In this document: piece by piece, positions 32,497-41,865 of the stretch
How positions within the stretch are numbered: position 1 is the first letter of the stretch
Layout: each line of letters begins with the position of its first letter
Origin: Fimbriimonas ginsengisoli Gsoil 348
GTDB taxonomy: Bacteria; Armatimonadota; Fimbriimonadia; Fimbriimonadales; Fimbriimonadaceae
DNA: 64,000 nucleotides
Assembly (NCBI GenBank): GCA_945881865.1
Contig: CAMCVK010000003.1
Span: 124,001 to 188,000, forward strand
Reading direction: 5' to 3'
Translations under genes and position numbers: made by a program
The notes under the pieces: model-generated
Databases searched by the model: none
What the model saw: only the letters and a program-made list of their open reading frames with translations
What the model was told of the DNA's origin: nothing

Positions 32497-34035
32497 ATGT
32501 GGATCGCGACATCTGAACACACCCGGGCCATCGACCGACGCACGACGGAAGAATTTGGGATCCCGGCATCGGTACTCATGGAGCGCGCTGGGCTGGCCGT
32601 TTTTGACGTTCTTAAGGAAATGCTCCCCGAGGGCGGCCGAATCACCGTTTTCTCGGGAAAGGGCAACAACGGGGGCGACGCCTTTGTTACCGCCCGGGCC
32701 GCGCTGGATGCAGGGTTTAAAGTCGACTCTCTGGTCGCCGCCGACGAAGCCGACCTCAGCCGCGACTGCGCGCTGCAACTGCGCATCGCCCAAGCCCACG
32801 GCTTGGTACCCATTTTTCGGTCCGACGCCCGTTGGGACCGAAAGATTGAACAATTAGGCGGGCAAGACCTCATCATCGACGGCTTGCTCGGCATCGGCGG
32901 AAAGAGCGCGGTGCGCGGTTCCGTGAAGGAAGCGATCGAGGCGATCAACCGGAGCGGCGTGCCCGTGCTGGCGATCGACGTCCCAAGCGGGATCGATGCC
33001 GACACCGGCGAGGAACTCGGCGAGAGCGTCTGGGCACTGCGGACGGTGACGTTCGGGCTACCCAAACCCTATCTTTTTGAGGGCATTGGCCTAGAGCACG
33101 CCGGGTACTGGACGGTCCACGAAATCGGCATTCCCGCCGTTTTGCTGGCCGGGGCCACCAACGCGATCCTGGTCGACAAGGACTGGGTGGGATGCATGAT
33201 GCCGGAGCGGATGCGAAGCGCCCATAAAGGCGATGCCGGGGCCGTGCTTATCGTCGCCGGAAGCGACGCATATCGGGGTGCGGCGGTGCTGTCCGCTATC
33301 GCGGCAATTCGGTCGGGTGCCGGAACCGTTACCGTCGCCGCGATTCCCTCGGTGTGCGCCGCCGTTGCGGCGCAAGTGCCGGAAGCGATCCTGTTGGTCC
33401 TTCCCGAGCGCGACGGTCACGTTGATCCAGCCGGTGCCGAGCTAGTGCTGGGAGTGAACAAGGTCCACGCGGCGGTGTTTGGCCCGGGCCTCGGCCAAGG
33501 CGACGACGTCCAGGAGTTTCTCGCCCGCATTTGGGCCAATTGGCACCGGCCCTGCGTCGTCGATGCCGATGCTCTGAACGCCGTGAGTTCCGGCGTACGT
33601 CTTCCAGATACAGAATGGATCCTAACGCCACACCCGGGGGAAATGAGTCGGCTTCTGCAGCTCAGCATCGCCGAAATCCAGTCGGATCGCTTTCAGACCG
33701 TGCAGCACGCCGCCGAACGATTTGGCGGAACCGTGTTGCTCAAGGGCGCCTACTCCGTAGCGGCGCACCCGGGTCAGCCAATTCGCGTGAATTCGAACGG
33801 CAACCCGGGCTTGGCGACGGGCGGAACCGGCGACGTTCTTTCCGGCGTTTTGGGCACGTTGCTGGCGCAAGATCTTCCCCCGTTCTGTGCGGCGGCGGTC
33901 GGAGCGTACTGGCACGGGGCGGCGGGAGACCGATGTGCGGAAGAAATTGGCCCAATTGGCTTCTCGGCGGGGGATGTTGCCCGCACGCTACCTCAAGCAC
34001 GGGCCAAAATCATCAAGTGCTGTCACGCGCACTAG
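32497..34035 (+). CDS. nnr: bifunctional NAD(P)H-hydrate epimerase/dehydratase
   Basis: The 512-residue fusion has an N-terminal YjeF_N epimerase domain (about 1-215; GKGNNGGDAFVTARA and IDGLLGIGG) and a C-terminal ADP-dependent dehydratase domain (about 225-505; HKGDAGAVLIVAGSDAYRGA, LTPHPGEMSRLL, and the nucleotide loop NGNPGLATGGTGDVLSG). It repairs hydrated NADH and NADPH in the cytoplasm. Its 3' end overlaps the following FHA gene by 19 bases. Confidence 0.93.
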   Translation: MWIATSEHTRAIDRRTTEEFGIPASVLMERAGLAVFDVLKEMLPEGGRITVFSGKGNNGGDAFVTARAALDAGFKVDSLVAADEADLSRDCALQLRIAQAHGLVPIFRSDARWDRKIEQLGGQDLIIDGLLGIGGKSAVRGSVKEAIEAINRSGVPVLAIDVPSGIDADTGEELGESVWALRTVTFGLPKPYLFEGIGLEHAGYWTVHEIGIPAVLLAGATNAILVDKDWVGCMMPERMRSAHKGDAGAVLIVAGSDAYRGAAVLSAIAAIRSGAGTVTVAAIPSVCAAVAAQVPEAILLVLPERDGHVDPAGAELVLGVNKVHAAVFGPGLGQGDDVQEFLARIWANWHRPCVVDADALNAVSSGVRLPDTEWILTPHPGEMSRLLQLSIAEIQSDRFQTVQHAAERFGGTVLLKGAYSVAAHPGQPIRVNSNGNPGLATGGTGDVLSGVLGTLLAQDLPPFCAAAVGAYWHGAAGDRCAEEIGPIGFSAGDVARTLPQARAKIIKCCHAH

Positions 34036-35240
34036 TTTGGCTCTTCTTTCTGCTATGCCTTGCCCCCCTTGCGCACGCCCAAGCGACGCTTACCTTCCCT
34101 GCGGCCGGCGAGCACTGGGTCTGGACGAGCGCGAAACGCTTTGACGCCGAGCCCACCGGCTACGTCAAAACCGGGGAAACCACCCTGAACTTCCCCGGCA
34201 CCGGCGCTAAAGATACCGACCTGCTTCACGTCTTGGACGCAAAGTCCGGTTTGGTAGCAATTCGACCTTGGGCGGCTGCGCAGAAGAACCCGACATTTGC
34301 CCCAGGGGACTTCTCGGTTCGCTACAAAACGACGGTTCGCGTCGTTTCGGGTGAGAAGGCGGTCGCCGCCGCCAGTTTGAAAATATCGGCGGGTAAAGAA
34401 ACCCGGCAGGCGCTGCTCGATCCTTCACTTGATGGGAACGCGACGTTCTTCGGCCTCCCGCAGGGCAAAGCCTCCGTTGAGGTGCAGGTCAACTCGGCGG
34501 GCAAGCCGACCACGATACGCCAAGAACTGGAACTTACGGCCGATCCCGCCGTCACGTACGCGGTCGCGGTTCCGGGCCCAGTCGAAACGGTGAGCGGCTC
34601 ACCGGCTGCCGCTGCCGCGGCTACCGAAACAAAAACGAACAAAGAAGCCGCACCCGCACCGAATCCGGTCGGCACCGCCCTCGTTTATCTGATCTCGATT
34701 GCCGCGATCGTCGCGATCGGCTATTTCGTGTTGCAATACTACCGAGGCAATAAGTCGGCGGTGGATTCAAAGCTAGAGCAACTTGGCGTCCAGGTGCCAA
34801 AGCCCGGAGACGCCAATATGACCACGGCCCCGGCGCAGCCTGATCCGGGTTACTCGAAGCCCGCCCCGGTTCAGAAAATCGTTTTGGACGGCACCACTCC
34901 CGACCCCATCGTGGTCCCGCCTTCCGCAGCCGCGCCGGCGGTCAGTTCGATGCAGACCGGCGAGCCGCGCCTTGTCAGTGACTCGGGCGACGTGATTCCT
35001 TTGTTCGATGGCGAAACGATTGTCGGCCGCGAGGTTGGCGTCGGGCTCAGCCTGCCCGATGAGACCACCATTTCTCGGCGACACGCCAAGCTTGATCGGC
35101 TTGGCACCGGCGTCACCGTGTCCGACCTCAGCAGCACCAACGGCACCTACGTGAACGGCGTGCGGGTCACGGCCGGCATCACGTTGCGGCCCGGCGACGC
35201 CGTGCAGTTCGGCTCCGTTCGCTTCCGCTTCGAGAGTTAA
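34017..35240 (+). CDS. membrane-anchored FHA-domain protein with secreted N-terminal region
   Basis: The protein of 407 residues starts with a signal peptide (ALVWLFFLLCLAPLAHAQA), has an extracytoplasmic beta-rich region (about 25-190), an Ala/Thr/Pro linker, a membrane segment near 225 (TALVYLISIAAIVAIGYFVL) and a cytoplasmic C-terminal FHA domain with ETIVGREVG, TISRRHAKL and LSSTNGTYVNG. The GTG at 34017 is chosen because it places the signal peptide at the N-terminus. This topology links an outside domain to an inside phosphothreonine reader. Confidence 0.8.
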   Translation: MLSRALVWLFFLLCLAPLAHAQATLTFPAAGEHWVWTSAKRFDAEPTGYVKTGETTLNFPGTGAKDTDLLHVLDAKSGLVAIRPWAAAQKNPTFAPGDFSVRYKTTVRVVSGEKAVAAASLKISAGKETRQALLDPSLDGNATFFGLPQGKASVEVQVNSAGKPTTIRQELELTADPAVTYAVAVPGPVETVSGSPAAAAAATETKTNKEAAPAPNPVGTALVYLISIAAIVAIGYFVLQYYRGNKSAVDSKLEQLGVQVPKPGDANMTTAPAQPDPGYSKPAPVQKIVLDGTTPDPIVVPPSAAAPAVSSMQTGEPRLVSDSGDVIPLFDGETIVGREVGVGLSLPDETTISRRHAKLDRLGTGVTVSDLSSTNGTYVNGVRVTAGITLRPGDAVQFGSVRFRFES

Positions 35241-35242
35241 CT

Positions 35243-36595
35243 ATGGCCGGCGTTAGTTTTCGATTCATCCTGGGGCTGATTGCAGGCGCGCTTGCCTGGG
35301 CGATGTGGGAGCCGGCGTACCCGAAGAATCCTGACGCACGCAGCCCCGTTGAGTTGTACATGGTCCTCACCGCCGGGGCGCTCATTGGCCTTGCGGTCGC
35401 TGGGCTTGGAGGATTTTTGCAGGGCAGCCGGGCGCACGCGATGCGCGCGGGCTTACTGGGGCTTCTGTTTGGCACAATTGGGATTTCGCTCGGCTACACC
35501 CTCGGTGGGAACATCAGCCGCGCACTGTTTGGCTTGATCATATTTCAGGACCCAACGGCAAACATCTTCACGCAGATCCTCGCCCGCACCACGGCCATTG
35601 CGCCGATGGCGATCTTCCTAGGTGCCGCCGTCGGCGCGAGCACGCTCAACGTTAAGCGCACGATTCAAGGCGCGATTGGTGGAGCGATCGCCGGGGTGGC
35701 CGCTGGCCTCACGTTCGACCTTCTTAGTGAGACGCTGAAAAACACCGTTCTTGCGTTGCAGGGCCAGCAGACCGGCGACGTCGGCGGGACCGCCCGCGCC
35801 CTCACCTTTTCCCTCATCGGGGCGCTGATTGGGCTGTTCATTGGCTTGGTTGACCTTTTGGCGAGAAAAGCCTGGGTTCGCCTGAGCCTCGGGCGGAACG
35901 AGGGCCGCGAGTGGTCGCTCGACTGGGCCGACAACTACATCGGTCGCAACGAAAACGCGACGATCCCGCTGTTCGGCGACCCGAATATTGCGCCAGTACA
36001 CGCCGTCATTCACCGGCAAGGAAACCAGTACATCGTGCGCGACGGTGGGAGCCCGATGGGTACGGGATTGAACGGCCAACGGATTCAGGAAGCGGTGCTC
36101 TTCCCTGGGGCGATCATCCAGATTGGCAACTTCTCGCTTGAGTTCATGGAGAAGGGGTCGCCGAGCCGAGCCGTCCAGCCCATGCCAACCCAGATGCCAA
36201 CACAAATGCCGACCCAGATGTACGGTCAGCAACCGATCCAACAACAGAGCCAGATGCCGAACTTGAACAAGACCGTGGCCTACGGTCAGCAAAACCCGCT
36301 GGTGACGGCCCCGGCGGTCTTGTCGCTGGTCGTGCTAGACGGCCCACTGTCCGGCCAACGGTTCCCGCTGATGAGTCCCATCGAGCTCGGACGGGAATCC
36401 GCTCAAGTGCCGATGCAGTACGACAGCCAGGCTTCGCGGCGCCACGCGGTGGTTTCGCCGTACCCCTCCGGCGTCGAGGTTCGCGACAACGGCTCGACGA
36501 ACGGAACTTTTGTGAACGGACAGAGAATTTCGCAGACGATTGCCCGGCCTGGAGACGTCGTAAAGGTCGGAAGCACTTCCTTTAGAATCGAATAA
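35243..36595 (+). CDS. multi-pass membrane protein with two FHA domains and MPTQ repeats
   Basis: The 450-residue protein has about six N-terminal membrane segments (1-210), then a first, degenerate FHA domain (about 225-310; YIGRNENATIPL, no RH motif but APVHAVIHR and TGLNGQRI), a spacer with three MPTQ repeats and Gln-rich sequence (about 313-350), and a second canonical FHA domain (about 365-450; ELGRESAQ, QASRRHAVVS, NGSTNGTFVNG). It starts 2 bases after the preceding FHA gene. It could scaffold phosphorylated partners at the membrane (inference). Confidence 0.8.
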   Translation: MAGVSFRFILGLIAGALAWAMWEPAYPKNPDARSPVELYMVLTAGALIGLAVAGLGGFLQGSRAHAMRAGLLGLLFGTIGISLGYTLGGNISRALFGLIIFQDPTANIFTQILARTTAIAPMAIFLGAAVGASTLNVKRTIQGAIGGAIAGVAAGLTFDLLSETLKNTVLALQGQQTGDVGGTARALTFSLIGALIGLFIGLVDLLARKAWVRLSLGRNEGREWSLDWADNYIGRNENATIPLFGDPNIAPVHAVIHRQGNQYIVRDGGSPMGTGLNGQRIQEAVLFPGAIIQIGNFSLEFMEKGSPSRAVQPMPTQMPTQMPTQMYGQQPIQQQSQMPNLNKTVAYGQQNPLVTAPAVLSLVVLDGPLSGQRFPLMSPIELGRESAQVPMQYDSQASRRHAVVSPYPSGVEVRDNGSTNGTFVNGQRISQTIARPGDVVKVGSTSFRIE

Positions 36596-36611
36596 AGTAG
36601 CAATTTACGCC

Positions 36612-37997
36612 ATGGAACCCACACAGCGATTCGACCCGAACCGGACCCAACTTGGGGCACCGCCCCAGGCGGTGGACCCGCAACGCACGCAGGCCATGGC
36701 CGCGTTCGACCCGCTGAAGACAACCGCAATGGCCCCGGCTTTCGAGGGCCTGAAGGTGGAAGTGATCTGTGGCCGCGCCGCGACGATGGCAAACGGTCCC
36801 GCGCGCGAGCAATTCTTGCTGGAGGTCTCGGCAGGTGCCGCGCCGGGTGGTCTCAGTGGCGTGAGCGTTGGCGGCGGAACCCGCACCCCGCTCAACCTCT
36901 GCCTCGTTATTGACCGCAGCGGCTCGATGGAAGGTGCCCCGCTGGAATACGCCAAGCAGGCGTGTAGCCACGTGGTCGACATGCTCGGCCCCAACGACAT
37001 CCTCAGCATCGTCACGTTCGAAGAAGTTGTGGACGTTCTGATGGCGCCGCAACGGGTCACCAGCAAGCAGCCGATCAAGGACGGCATTTCCCGACTTCTG
37101 CCCGGCAACACGACGAACCTGTACGACGGCATCGCCGTTGCCGCGCAACAGATTCAGCAGATTCAGGAAGGCGGCCGCGCGACCCGAATGGTCGTCCTCA
37201 CCGACGGCGACCCGACCGCCGGGATCAAGGACTTCAGCGCGCTGGTGGCGCATGCGGGCGACATCAAAAATCGAGGTATCACCGCGACGTTTCTCGGCTT
37301 CGGCCCGGATTACAACGAGGAGCTCCTGGCCAGCATGGCCAAAAAGGCCGGCGGGAACTACTATTACATCCCGCAGCCGCAAATGATCCCGGACGTGTTT
37401 CGCACCGAGCTCGACAAGCTGATGACCTCGGCCGCACGCGGCCTTTCGATGACCATCAAGCCGTCGCGCTGGGTGACGCTGCGCGGCCCAGAGAACGCCA
37501 ACGAGGGCCAGGAAATCAAGATCTCGCTGACGGACCTTGAACGGGGAAGCTCGCTCCAACAGGTGTTTGATTTCGAATTTCGCAACCACCCGCTCGGCTG
37601 GTATCGCGTCGCCACTGCAAAACTCACGTACGACGACCTAGGCGAAGGCGGAGCCGCGAAAACGGTCGATGTTGATTTCGTGATCGAATTCACCGCCGAT
37701 GCCGCGCGGTACTCGGTTGCGGCCGACCCACGCGTTGCCGGGGCGGCGCAGGTCGCGCAGGCCAGCCGAGCCGTTGAGAAGACGGTGATGGGCCTGAAGA
37801 CCGGTGTCCTCACGCAGATGGGTGCCATCCAGGAGCTACAGAGGACGCAAATGCTGCTGACGACCCAAGGCAGAACCGCCGAGGCGCAGGAGGTCACGAT
37901 GGCTCTGCGCGCCCTTCAATCTGGCGATGCCGGACAAGCCGAAAAGACCCTCATGGGCACCATGGTGCACCTCGACCAGGGCAAGAAGTCAAGCTAA
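36612..37997 (+). CDS. VWA-domain protein with N-terminal DPxxT repeats
   Basis: The 461-residue protein has no signal peptide. Residues 1-40 carry three repeats, FDPNRTQL, VDPQRTQAM and FDPLKTTAM, with Thr12, Thr26 and Thr37. A von Willebrand factor A domain follows (about 92-270) with an intact MIDAS motif D101-x-S-x-S105 (DRSGSMEG) and a later Asp in LTDGDPTAG. The rest is beta-rich, then a helical C-terminus with many Gln and Ala. The repeats look like phosphothreonine sites that the two FHA proteins upstream could bind. A terminator overlaps its stop codon. Confidence 0.85.
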   Translation: MEPTQRFDPNRTQLGAPPQAVDPQRTQAMAAFDPLKTTAMAPAFEGLKVEVICGRAATMANGPAREQFLLEVSAGAAPGGLSGVSVGGGTRTPLNLCLVIDRSGSMEGAPLEYAKQACSHVVDMLGPNDILSIVTFEEVVDVLMAPQRVTSKQPIKDGISRLLPGNTTNLYDGIAVAAQQIQQIQEGGRATRMVVLTDGDPTAGIKDFSALVAHAGDIKNRGITATFLGFGPDYNEELLASMAKKAGGNYYYIPQPQMIPDVFRTELDKLMTSAARGLSMTIKPSRWVTLRGPENANEGQEIKISLTDLERGSSLQQVFDFEFRNHPLGWYRVATAKLTYDDLGEGGAAKTVDVDFVIEFTADAARYSVAADPRVAGAAQVAQASRAVEKTVMGLKTGVLTQMGAIQELQRTQMLLTTQGRTAEAQEVTMALRALQSGDAGQAEKTLMGTMVHLDQGKKSS

Positions 37998-38021
37998 AGC
38001 CCGTATTTCTACGGGCTTTTC
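37997..38021 (+). terminator. rho-independent terminator of the FHA/VWA operon
   Basis: Perfect 9-base-pair stem AAGCCCGTA / TACGGGCTT with a TTTC loop, followed by TT. It overlaps the last base of the VWA stop codon. Confidence 0.8.
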
Positions 38022-38037
38022 TCAAAACGTGATCGAC

Positions 38038-38057
38038 ATGATTGATCGAATAATCAT
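38038..38057. promoter_or_regulatory. possible operator: inverted repeat ATGATT-N8-AATCAT
   Basis: The 20-base inverted repeat lies in an AT-rich stretch ahead of the lipoprotein-LacI-pilin operon, followed by TATGATTAATCCGTTAATC (38065 onward), which contains a second partial repeat. It could be the operator for the LacI-type regulator encoded just downstream. Confidence 0.4.
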
Positions 38058-38135
38058 CGTTGTGTATGATTAATCCGTTAATCGCACTTCGCCGACGTCG
38101 GTGAAGGCACCTGGAGCAACGAACGCCCGATCAAC

Positions 38136-38363
38136 ATGAAGTCCATCCTCACCCTATTTCTCCTCGTTTTGTGCGGCGGCATCATCGCCGGCTGCGACTC
38201 GAACCCCACCAACGAACCGACGCAAGCGAGCATCGACGCGGCGAACGCCACCCGACTGAAGGCCATCCAGGATGACCCGAAGATGAGCGAAGCCGACAAG
38301 CAAAAGATGATCGAGATGCTGAAACTTGGCGGCGAAAAGAGCGCCGCCGACCGCGGCAAGTAG
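38136..38363 (+). CDS. small lipoprotein
   Basis: The 75-residue protein has a lipoprotein signal MKSILTLFLLVLCGGIIAGC with lipobox IAGC and Cys20. The mature part is a short charged helix (KLGGEKSAADRGK at its end). The stop codon directly abuts the LacI-family start, so they are co-translated. Size and layout match the lipoprotein at 5108, which likewise accompanies a pilin-like gene. Function unknown. Confidence 0.7.
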   Translation: MKSILTLFLLVLCGGIIAGCDSNPTNEPTQASIDAANATRLKAIQDDPKMSEADKQKMIEMLKLGGEKSAADRGK

Positions 38364-39410
38364 ATGGCCGTAACGATTCGCGAGGTGGCCAAAGCGGCCG
38401 GCGTAAGTACCGCCGCGGTATCCAAGGTTCTGCACGGGCGCGGCAATAGCGTTCGCGTCAGTGATGTAAGGGCCGCGCACATCCGCGAGATTGCCGAAAG
38501 CCTGAATTACCGTCCGAACGCCGTTGCGCGTAACCTCCGAATCCGGCGAACCCACGCGGTCGGGATCATTTTTGAGAACTTTGGCTCGTTCGCGAACGGT
38601 CCGCTGTATTACATGCACCTCTTCGAAGGGGTCGGCGGCGTTCTCTTCAAGAACCACTACCGCATGACGATCCTCGCGGAGATTGCGCACGACGACGTCC
38701 TGTCCTCGCTTGGCGACGGCCAGCTGGACGGCGTCGTTTGGTGCAAGCTGACCCGCGATCCAGAAAGCCTTGCGCTGATTCATAGCTGCCCGATCCCGAT
38801 CGTCGCCATGAACGCCCCGGCACCGACCGTTCCCACCGAGGCCGTGTTCGTTTCTTGCGATAACGAAGGTGGCATCGATCTCGCCGTGCAACACCTCGTC
38901 GCCCTGGGCCACCGCCGCATCGCCTTCCTGTACGAGCGGCAGGAGCTTGATACTCCGGACCGCCAGGCCCGGCTTGAAGGCTTTCATGACGCCATGAAGG
39001 CGCGCACCGGAGTCGATGCAACCGCCGAGGACGTGCTCGAGTGGGACTGGCTGTTACCCGAGTTTAGCGGTTGGTGGGCAGCTAAGCCGCCCCACACCGC
39101 AATTATTTGCTGGAGCGAACGCACCGCCGGTAACTTGATTCTGCAAGCCACGAGCGCGGGTCTGTCGTTGCCTGGCGACCTCAGCATTGTTGGGTTCGAC
39201 AGCACGCAGTATTGCGAGACCACCACGCCGCGCCTCACCGCCGTCTGCCAACCCATCTACGAGATGGCCGCCGCCGCCGCCACCACGCTCCTGGCGATGA
39301 TCGACGGGATGCCTCCCATTCAGTCTTCTTTCACCTTCCCGTGCACGTTTGACGTGCGCGATTCAACGACAACGCCTCGGTCCCCTCTCAATGCAGAGAA
39401 TCCATCATGA
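38364..39410 (+). CDS. LacI-family transcriptional regulator (first)
   Basis: The 348-residue protein has a LacI helix-turn-helix (residues 1-26: [20 protein letters not shown]), hinge helix region [11 protein letters not shown] and a periplasmic-binding-protein-like sensor domain with [18 protein letters not shown]. Its ATG immediately follows the lipoprotein stop and its own stop overlaps the pilin-like gene by ATGA, so the regulator sits inside a three-gene operon. No sugar transporter or enzyme is nearby. Effector unknown. Confidence 0.9.
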   Translation: MAVTIREVAKAAGVSTAAVSKVLHGRGNSVRVSDVRAAHIREIAESLNYRPNAVARNLRIRRTHAVGIIFENFGSFANGPLYYMHLFEGVGGVLFKNHYRMTILAEIAHDDVLSSLGDGQLDGVVWCKLTRDPESLALIHSCPIPIVAMNAPAPTVPTEAVFVSCDNEGGIDLAVQHLVALGHRRIAFLYERQELDTPDRQARLEGFHDAMKARTGVDATAEDVLEWDWLLPEFSGWWAAKPPHTAIICWSERTAGNLILQATSAGLSLPGDLSIVGFDSTQYCETTTPRLTAVCQPIYEMAAAAATTLLAMIDGMPPIQSSFTFPCTFDVRDSTTTPRSPLNAENPS

Positions 39411-40306
39411 AAAAAGCATTTACGCTCATTGAACTTCTCGTCGTCATCGCGATCATCGCGATTCTCGCGGCGATCCTCTTCCCAGTCTTCGCCCAGGCAA
39501 AGAACGCCGCAAAGAAGACCCAGTCGCTTAGCAATGTCAAGCAGCTCGGCCTCGGTGTGCAGATGTATGCCGGCGACGCGGACGACTCTTTCGTCCAGTC
39601 CGAGACCGGCGGCGGAGACAACTACGTCAGCTGGGCTGCCGCCATCTACCCCTACATCAAGAACGGCGACAAGCGAACCACGGCAACCGGAACGCAGGTC
39701 TCCTACGGCGCAGAGGGCATCTTCAGATCGCCGGGCAACCCGCGCGCAGCCGTTGGCGGATTCAACAGCGAAGGCGCGTTTAGCTACGGTGCGCACCACT
39801 CGCTCTTTGTAGACAATAACGGCCACACGCCGGAAGAAGGCGCACCGAACCCGGGCGTTCCGTACAGCGTCGTCGATGCTCCGGCCGACAAGATCGCCCT
39901 CATGGAAAAGGGAGCCAATAACGCTGGCGCCGGATGGAACTACCCGTGGTTCCACGACTGGCAGCAGATGTTCATCGGTTCGATCCTGGCCACGCCAGGC
40001 GACGCCAGCTCGGTCACTCGTGACGGCGTTGAGGTCTACACCCCGGGAACTTCGGTCTACTCCCCGGTCTTCGACTCCGACTGCGGTGCCAGCTCCGGCG
40101 GAGCATGGGAGTGCGCGGCACACCCTCGCTACCGATTCACCGAAAGCACGGTTGCGGTGTTCGTGGATGGTCACGCCAAGGCGATCAAGAAGGGCGGCCT
40201 GAAGTGGTACCAGAACATCTGGGTTGACCGACGAAACGTCAACCGACGAAGCTGGACTTACGGCTACCTAAACGACGGCGGCTGGGGCTTCCCCGGCATT
40301 CACTGA
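39407..40306 (+). CDS. type IV pilin-like secreted protein (H-X9-DG/DUF1559-like group)
   Basis: The 299-residue protein starts [20 protein letters not shown], a prepilin leader nearly identical to that at 6365, and has [24 protein letters not shown] after it. The domain ends with the family mark [19 protein letters not shown]. Arginines favour CGA (6 of 10), as in the first SLH porin, suggesting high expression. Translational coupling to a LacI regulator implies expression tied to a small-molecule signal. A GC hairpin follows at 40316. Confidence 0.88.
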   Translation: MKKAFTLIELLVVIAIIAILAAILFPVFAQAKNAAKKTQSLSNVKQLGLGVQMYAGDADDSFVQSETGGGDNYVSWAAAIYPYIKNGDKRTTATGTQVSYGAEGIFRSPGNPRAAVGGFNSEGAFSYGAHHSLFVDNNGHTPEEGAPNPGVPYSVVDAPADKIALMEKGANNAGAGWNYPWFHDWQQMFIGSILATPGDASSVTRDGVEVYTPGTSVYSPVFDSDCGASSGGAWECAAHPRYRFTESTVAVFVDGHAKAIKKGGLKWYQNIWVDRRNVNRRSWTYGYLNDGGWGFPGIH

Positions 40307-40315
40307 CCCCAAGAT

Positions 40316-40342
40316 TCGGCTCCTCCCGAGTGGAGGGGCCGA
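40316..40342 (+). terminator. hairpin after the pilin-like gene
   Basis: TCGGCTCCTCC pairs with GGAGGGGCCGA (one G-U) over a 5-base loop. There is no clear T-run, so termination is likely but not certain. Confidence 0.5.
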
Positions 40343-40457
40343 GATCGTTGATCATTATAACCTGGTAATTTTACGGCGTTTTGAGTTAACGCGTTCGCGA
40401 AGTCTTCCTCGCTTCGGAATCTTGTGATATAACCTTAAATCGGAGGTGTCAGGGTCG

Positions 40458-41486
40458 ATGCCGATTACAATCAGAGACGTAGCCAAAGCCGCCGGGGTTT
40501 CCCCCATGTCTGTTTCACGAGTATTGCACGGGCGTGGTGCGAATGTGCGGGTTAGCGAAGAAACCGCTGAACTCATTCGAAAAGTCGCCATTGAGCTCGA
40601 CTACCACCCGAACGCTCTCGCGCGCAGTTTTCGTCAACGCCGAACCAAAGCCATTTCTCTCGTTTTCGAGGCGATGCCCGAAATTGGCGCAGGCAGCCGA
40701 TACTTTAGCGACCTTCTCGATGGCGTCACCACCGCATCGTTTCAGCGAGGTTACAGCGTGACGCTTTGCTCCAGCATGATGGGGCCTAGCGCGCTCACAT
40801 CTTTTCGGGATGGCCGATTCGATGGCTTGATCTGGTGCCGAAACTCCCAAGACATTGAGCTTCTTACCGCGATCGAGCGATCGCAGCTCCCGGTTGTGGT
40901 GCTGCACGAGCTGCCCAGCGGCCGCGAAGAAACGATGTCGCACGTGATCTGGGACAACCGAGCCGCTTCGGTCAGTGCCGTCCAACACCTTCTGGGCCTC
41001 GGGCACAAGCGCATCCTGTTCGTGATTTCGTCGACCGGCCTACAAAACACCGAGTCGCACATCCGGTTCGATGCCTTTCGGCAGGCGATGCAGGATGCGG
41101 GACTTCCGATTGAGCTTCGCGACCGGGTGATTTGGAGCGACGATTGCGGTGAGTTTGCTGACTGGTGGGCCACGAAACCCCCGCACACCGCCGCCATCGT
41201 ATGGAACGAAGCCGTTGCCGGAGCTCTCTTGCTCCAGGCAACGGCCAATGGAGTTACGGTTCCCGCCGAGCTCTCGGTGATCTCCTACGACTCGACGTCG
41301 GCATGCGAAATGATGGTCCCGCGCCTCACCGCACTTCGTCAGCCATTGGTCGAGATGGCCGCAAAGGCGGCGACGATGCTGATCGACCACCTGGAAAGCG
41401 AGACGTTCGTGGCGAACCACGTGATCTACCCTTGCCGGCTCGACCTTCGAAGTTCGACCGGAGTTCCGCGACCTACTTCGCCATAA
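40458..41486 (+). CDS. LacI-family transcriptional regulator (second)
   Basis: The protein of 342 residues has the LacI helix-turn-helix ([20 protein letters not shown]) and sensor domain; its segment WWATKPPHTAAIVWNEAVAG parallels [20 protein letters not shown] of the first regulator, showing paralogy. A GGAGG sequence at 40441-40445 precedes the ATG at 40458, which is preferred over a GTG at 40446 directly after it. It stands in its own unit with a TATAAC-like -10 upstream. No sugar genes adjoin it. Confidence 0.9.
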   Translation: MPITIRDVAKAAGVSPMSVSRVLHGRGANVRVSEETAELIRKVAIELDYHPNALARSFRQRRTKAISLVFEAMPEIGAGSRYFSDLLDGVTTASFQRGYSVTLCSSMMGPSALTSFRDGRFDGLIWCRNSQDIELLTAIERSQLPVVVLHELPSGREETMSHVIWDNRAASVSAVQHLLGLGHKRILFVISSTGLQNTESHIRFDAFRQAMQDAGLPIELRDRVIWSDDCGEFADWWATKPPHTAAIVWNEAVAGALLLQATANGVTVPAELSVISYDSTSACEMMVPRLTALRQPLVEMAAKAATMLIDHLESETFVANHVIYPCRLDLRSSTGVPRPTSP

Positions 41487-41865
41487 GCTGGCCGTAAAGC
41501 AAGCCATCCAGCACGAGCAGGGCAACGCCTTGCACGACGACCGCCCAGCCGGCGCCTTGCGCCCGGTCTTTCGTGCGAAGCCCGACCGCAGCACCGACAA
41601 CGATGTAGACCACATTGAGCCAAAGGTTCAGGACCAAGAAGCTGTTGAGAGCGGCTAAGTTCGGCAAGCCTCGGTCGTTACCTGAAACCAAAACGATGAG
41701 CAAGTTGATCGAGGACCAAGCCGCCGTCATAGTGGCAAACCCAAACTTCGGGCCTTCGGGATTTCGCCGCCAGGCAATGAGGCCCCAGAGCAGCATCACG
41801 ATGCTGAAGATCATCAGCCGCTGCAAATGGTTGTCCACCAAAACGCGGGCGACTTCGGGGGTCAA
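41473..41865 (-). CDS. small four-helix membrane protein
   Basis: The protein of about 130 residues has four hydrophobic segments, including [34 protein letters not shown] and [17 protein letters not shown]. The TTG start at 41865 overlaps the hisI stop (TTGA), implying translational coupling. Its 3' end overlaps the convergent LacI gene by 14 bases. No function can be assigned. Confidence 0.6.
   Translation of the reverse strand: MTPEVARVLVDNHLQRLMIFSIVMLLWGLIAWRRNPEGPKFGFATMTAAWSSINLLIVLVSGNDRGLPNLAALNSFLVLNLWLNVVYIVVGAAVGLRTKDRAQGAGWAVVVQGVALLVLDGLLYGQLMAK

Noticed and set aside
33531-34016. N-terminal extension of the first FHA protein in the FHA operon
   Set aside because: It lies wholly inside nnr in another frame and is Arg/Gly-rich. 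The GTG at 34017 starts a proper signal peptide.
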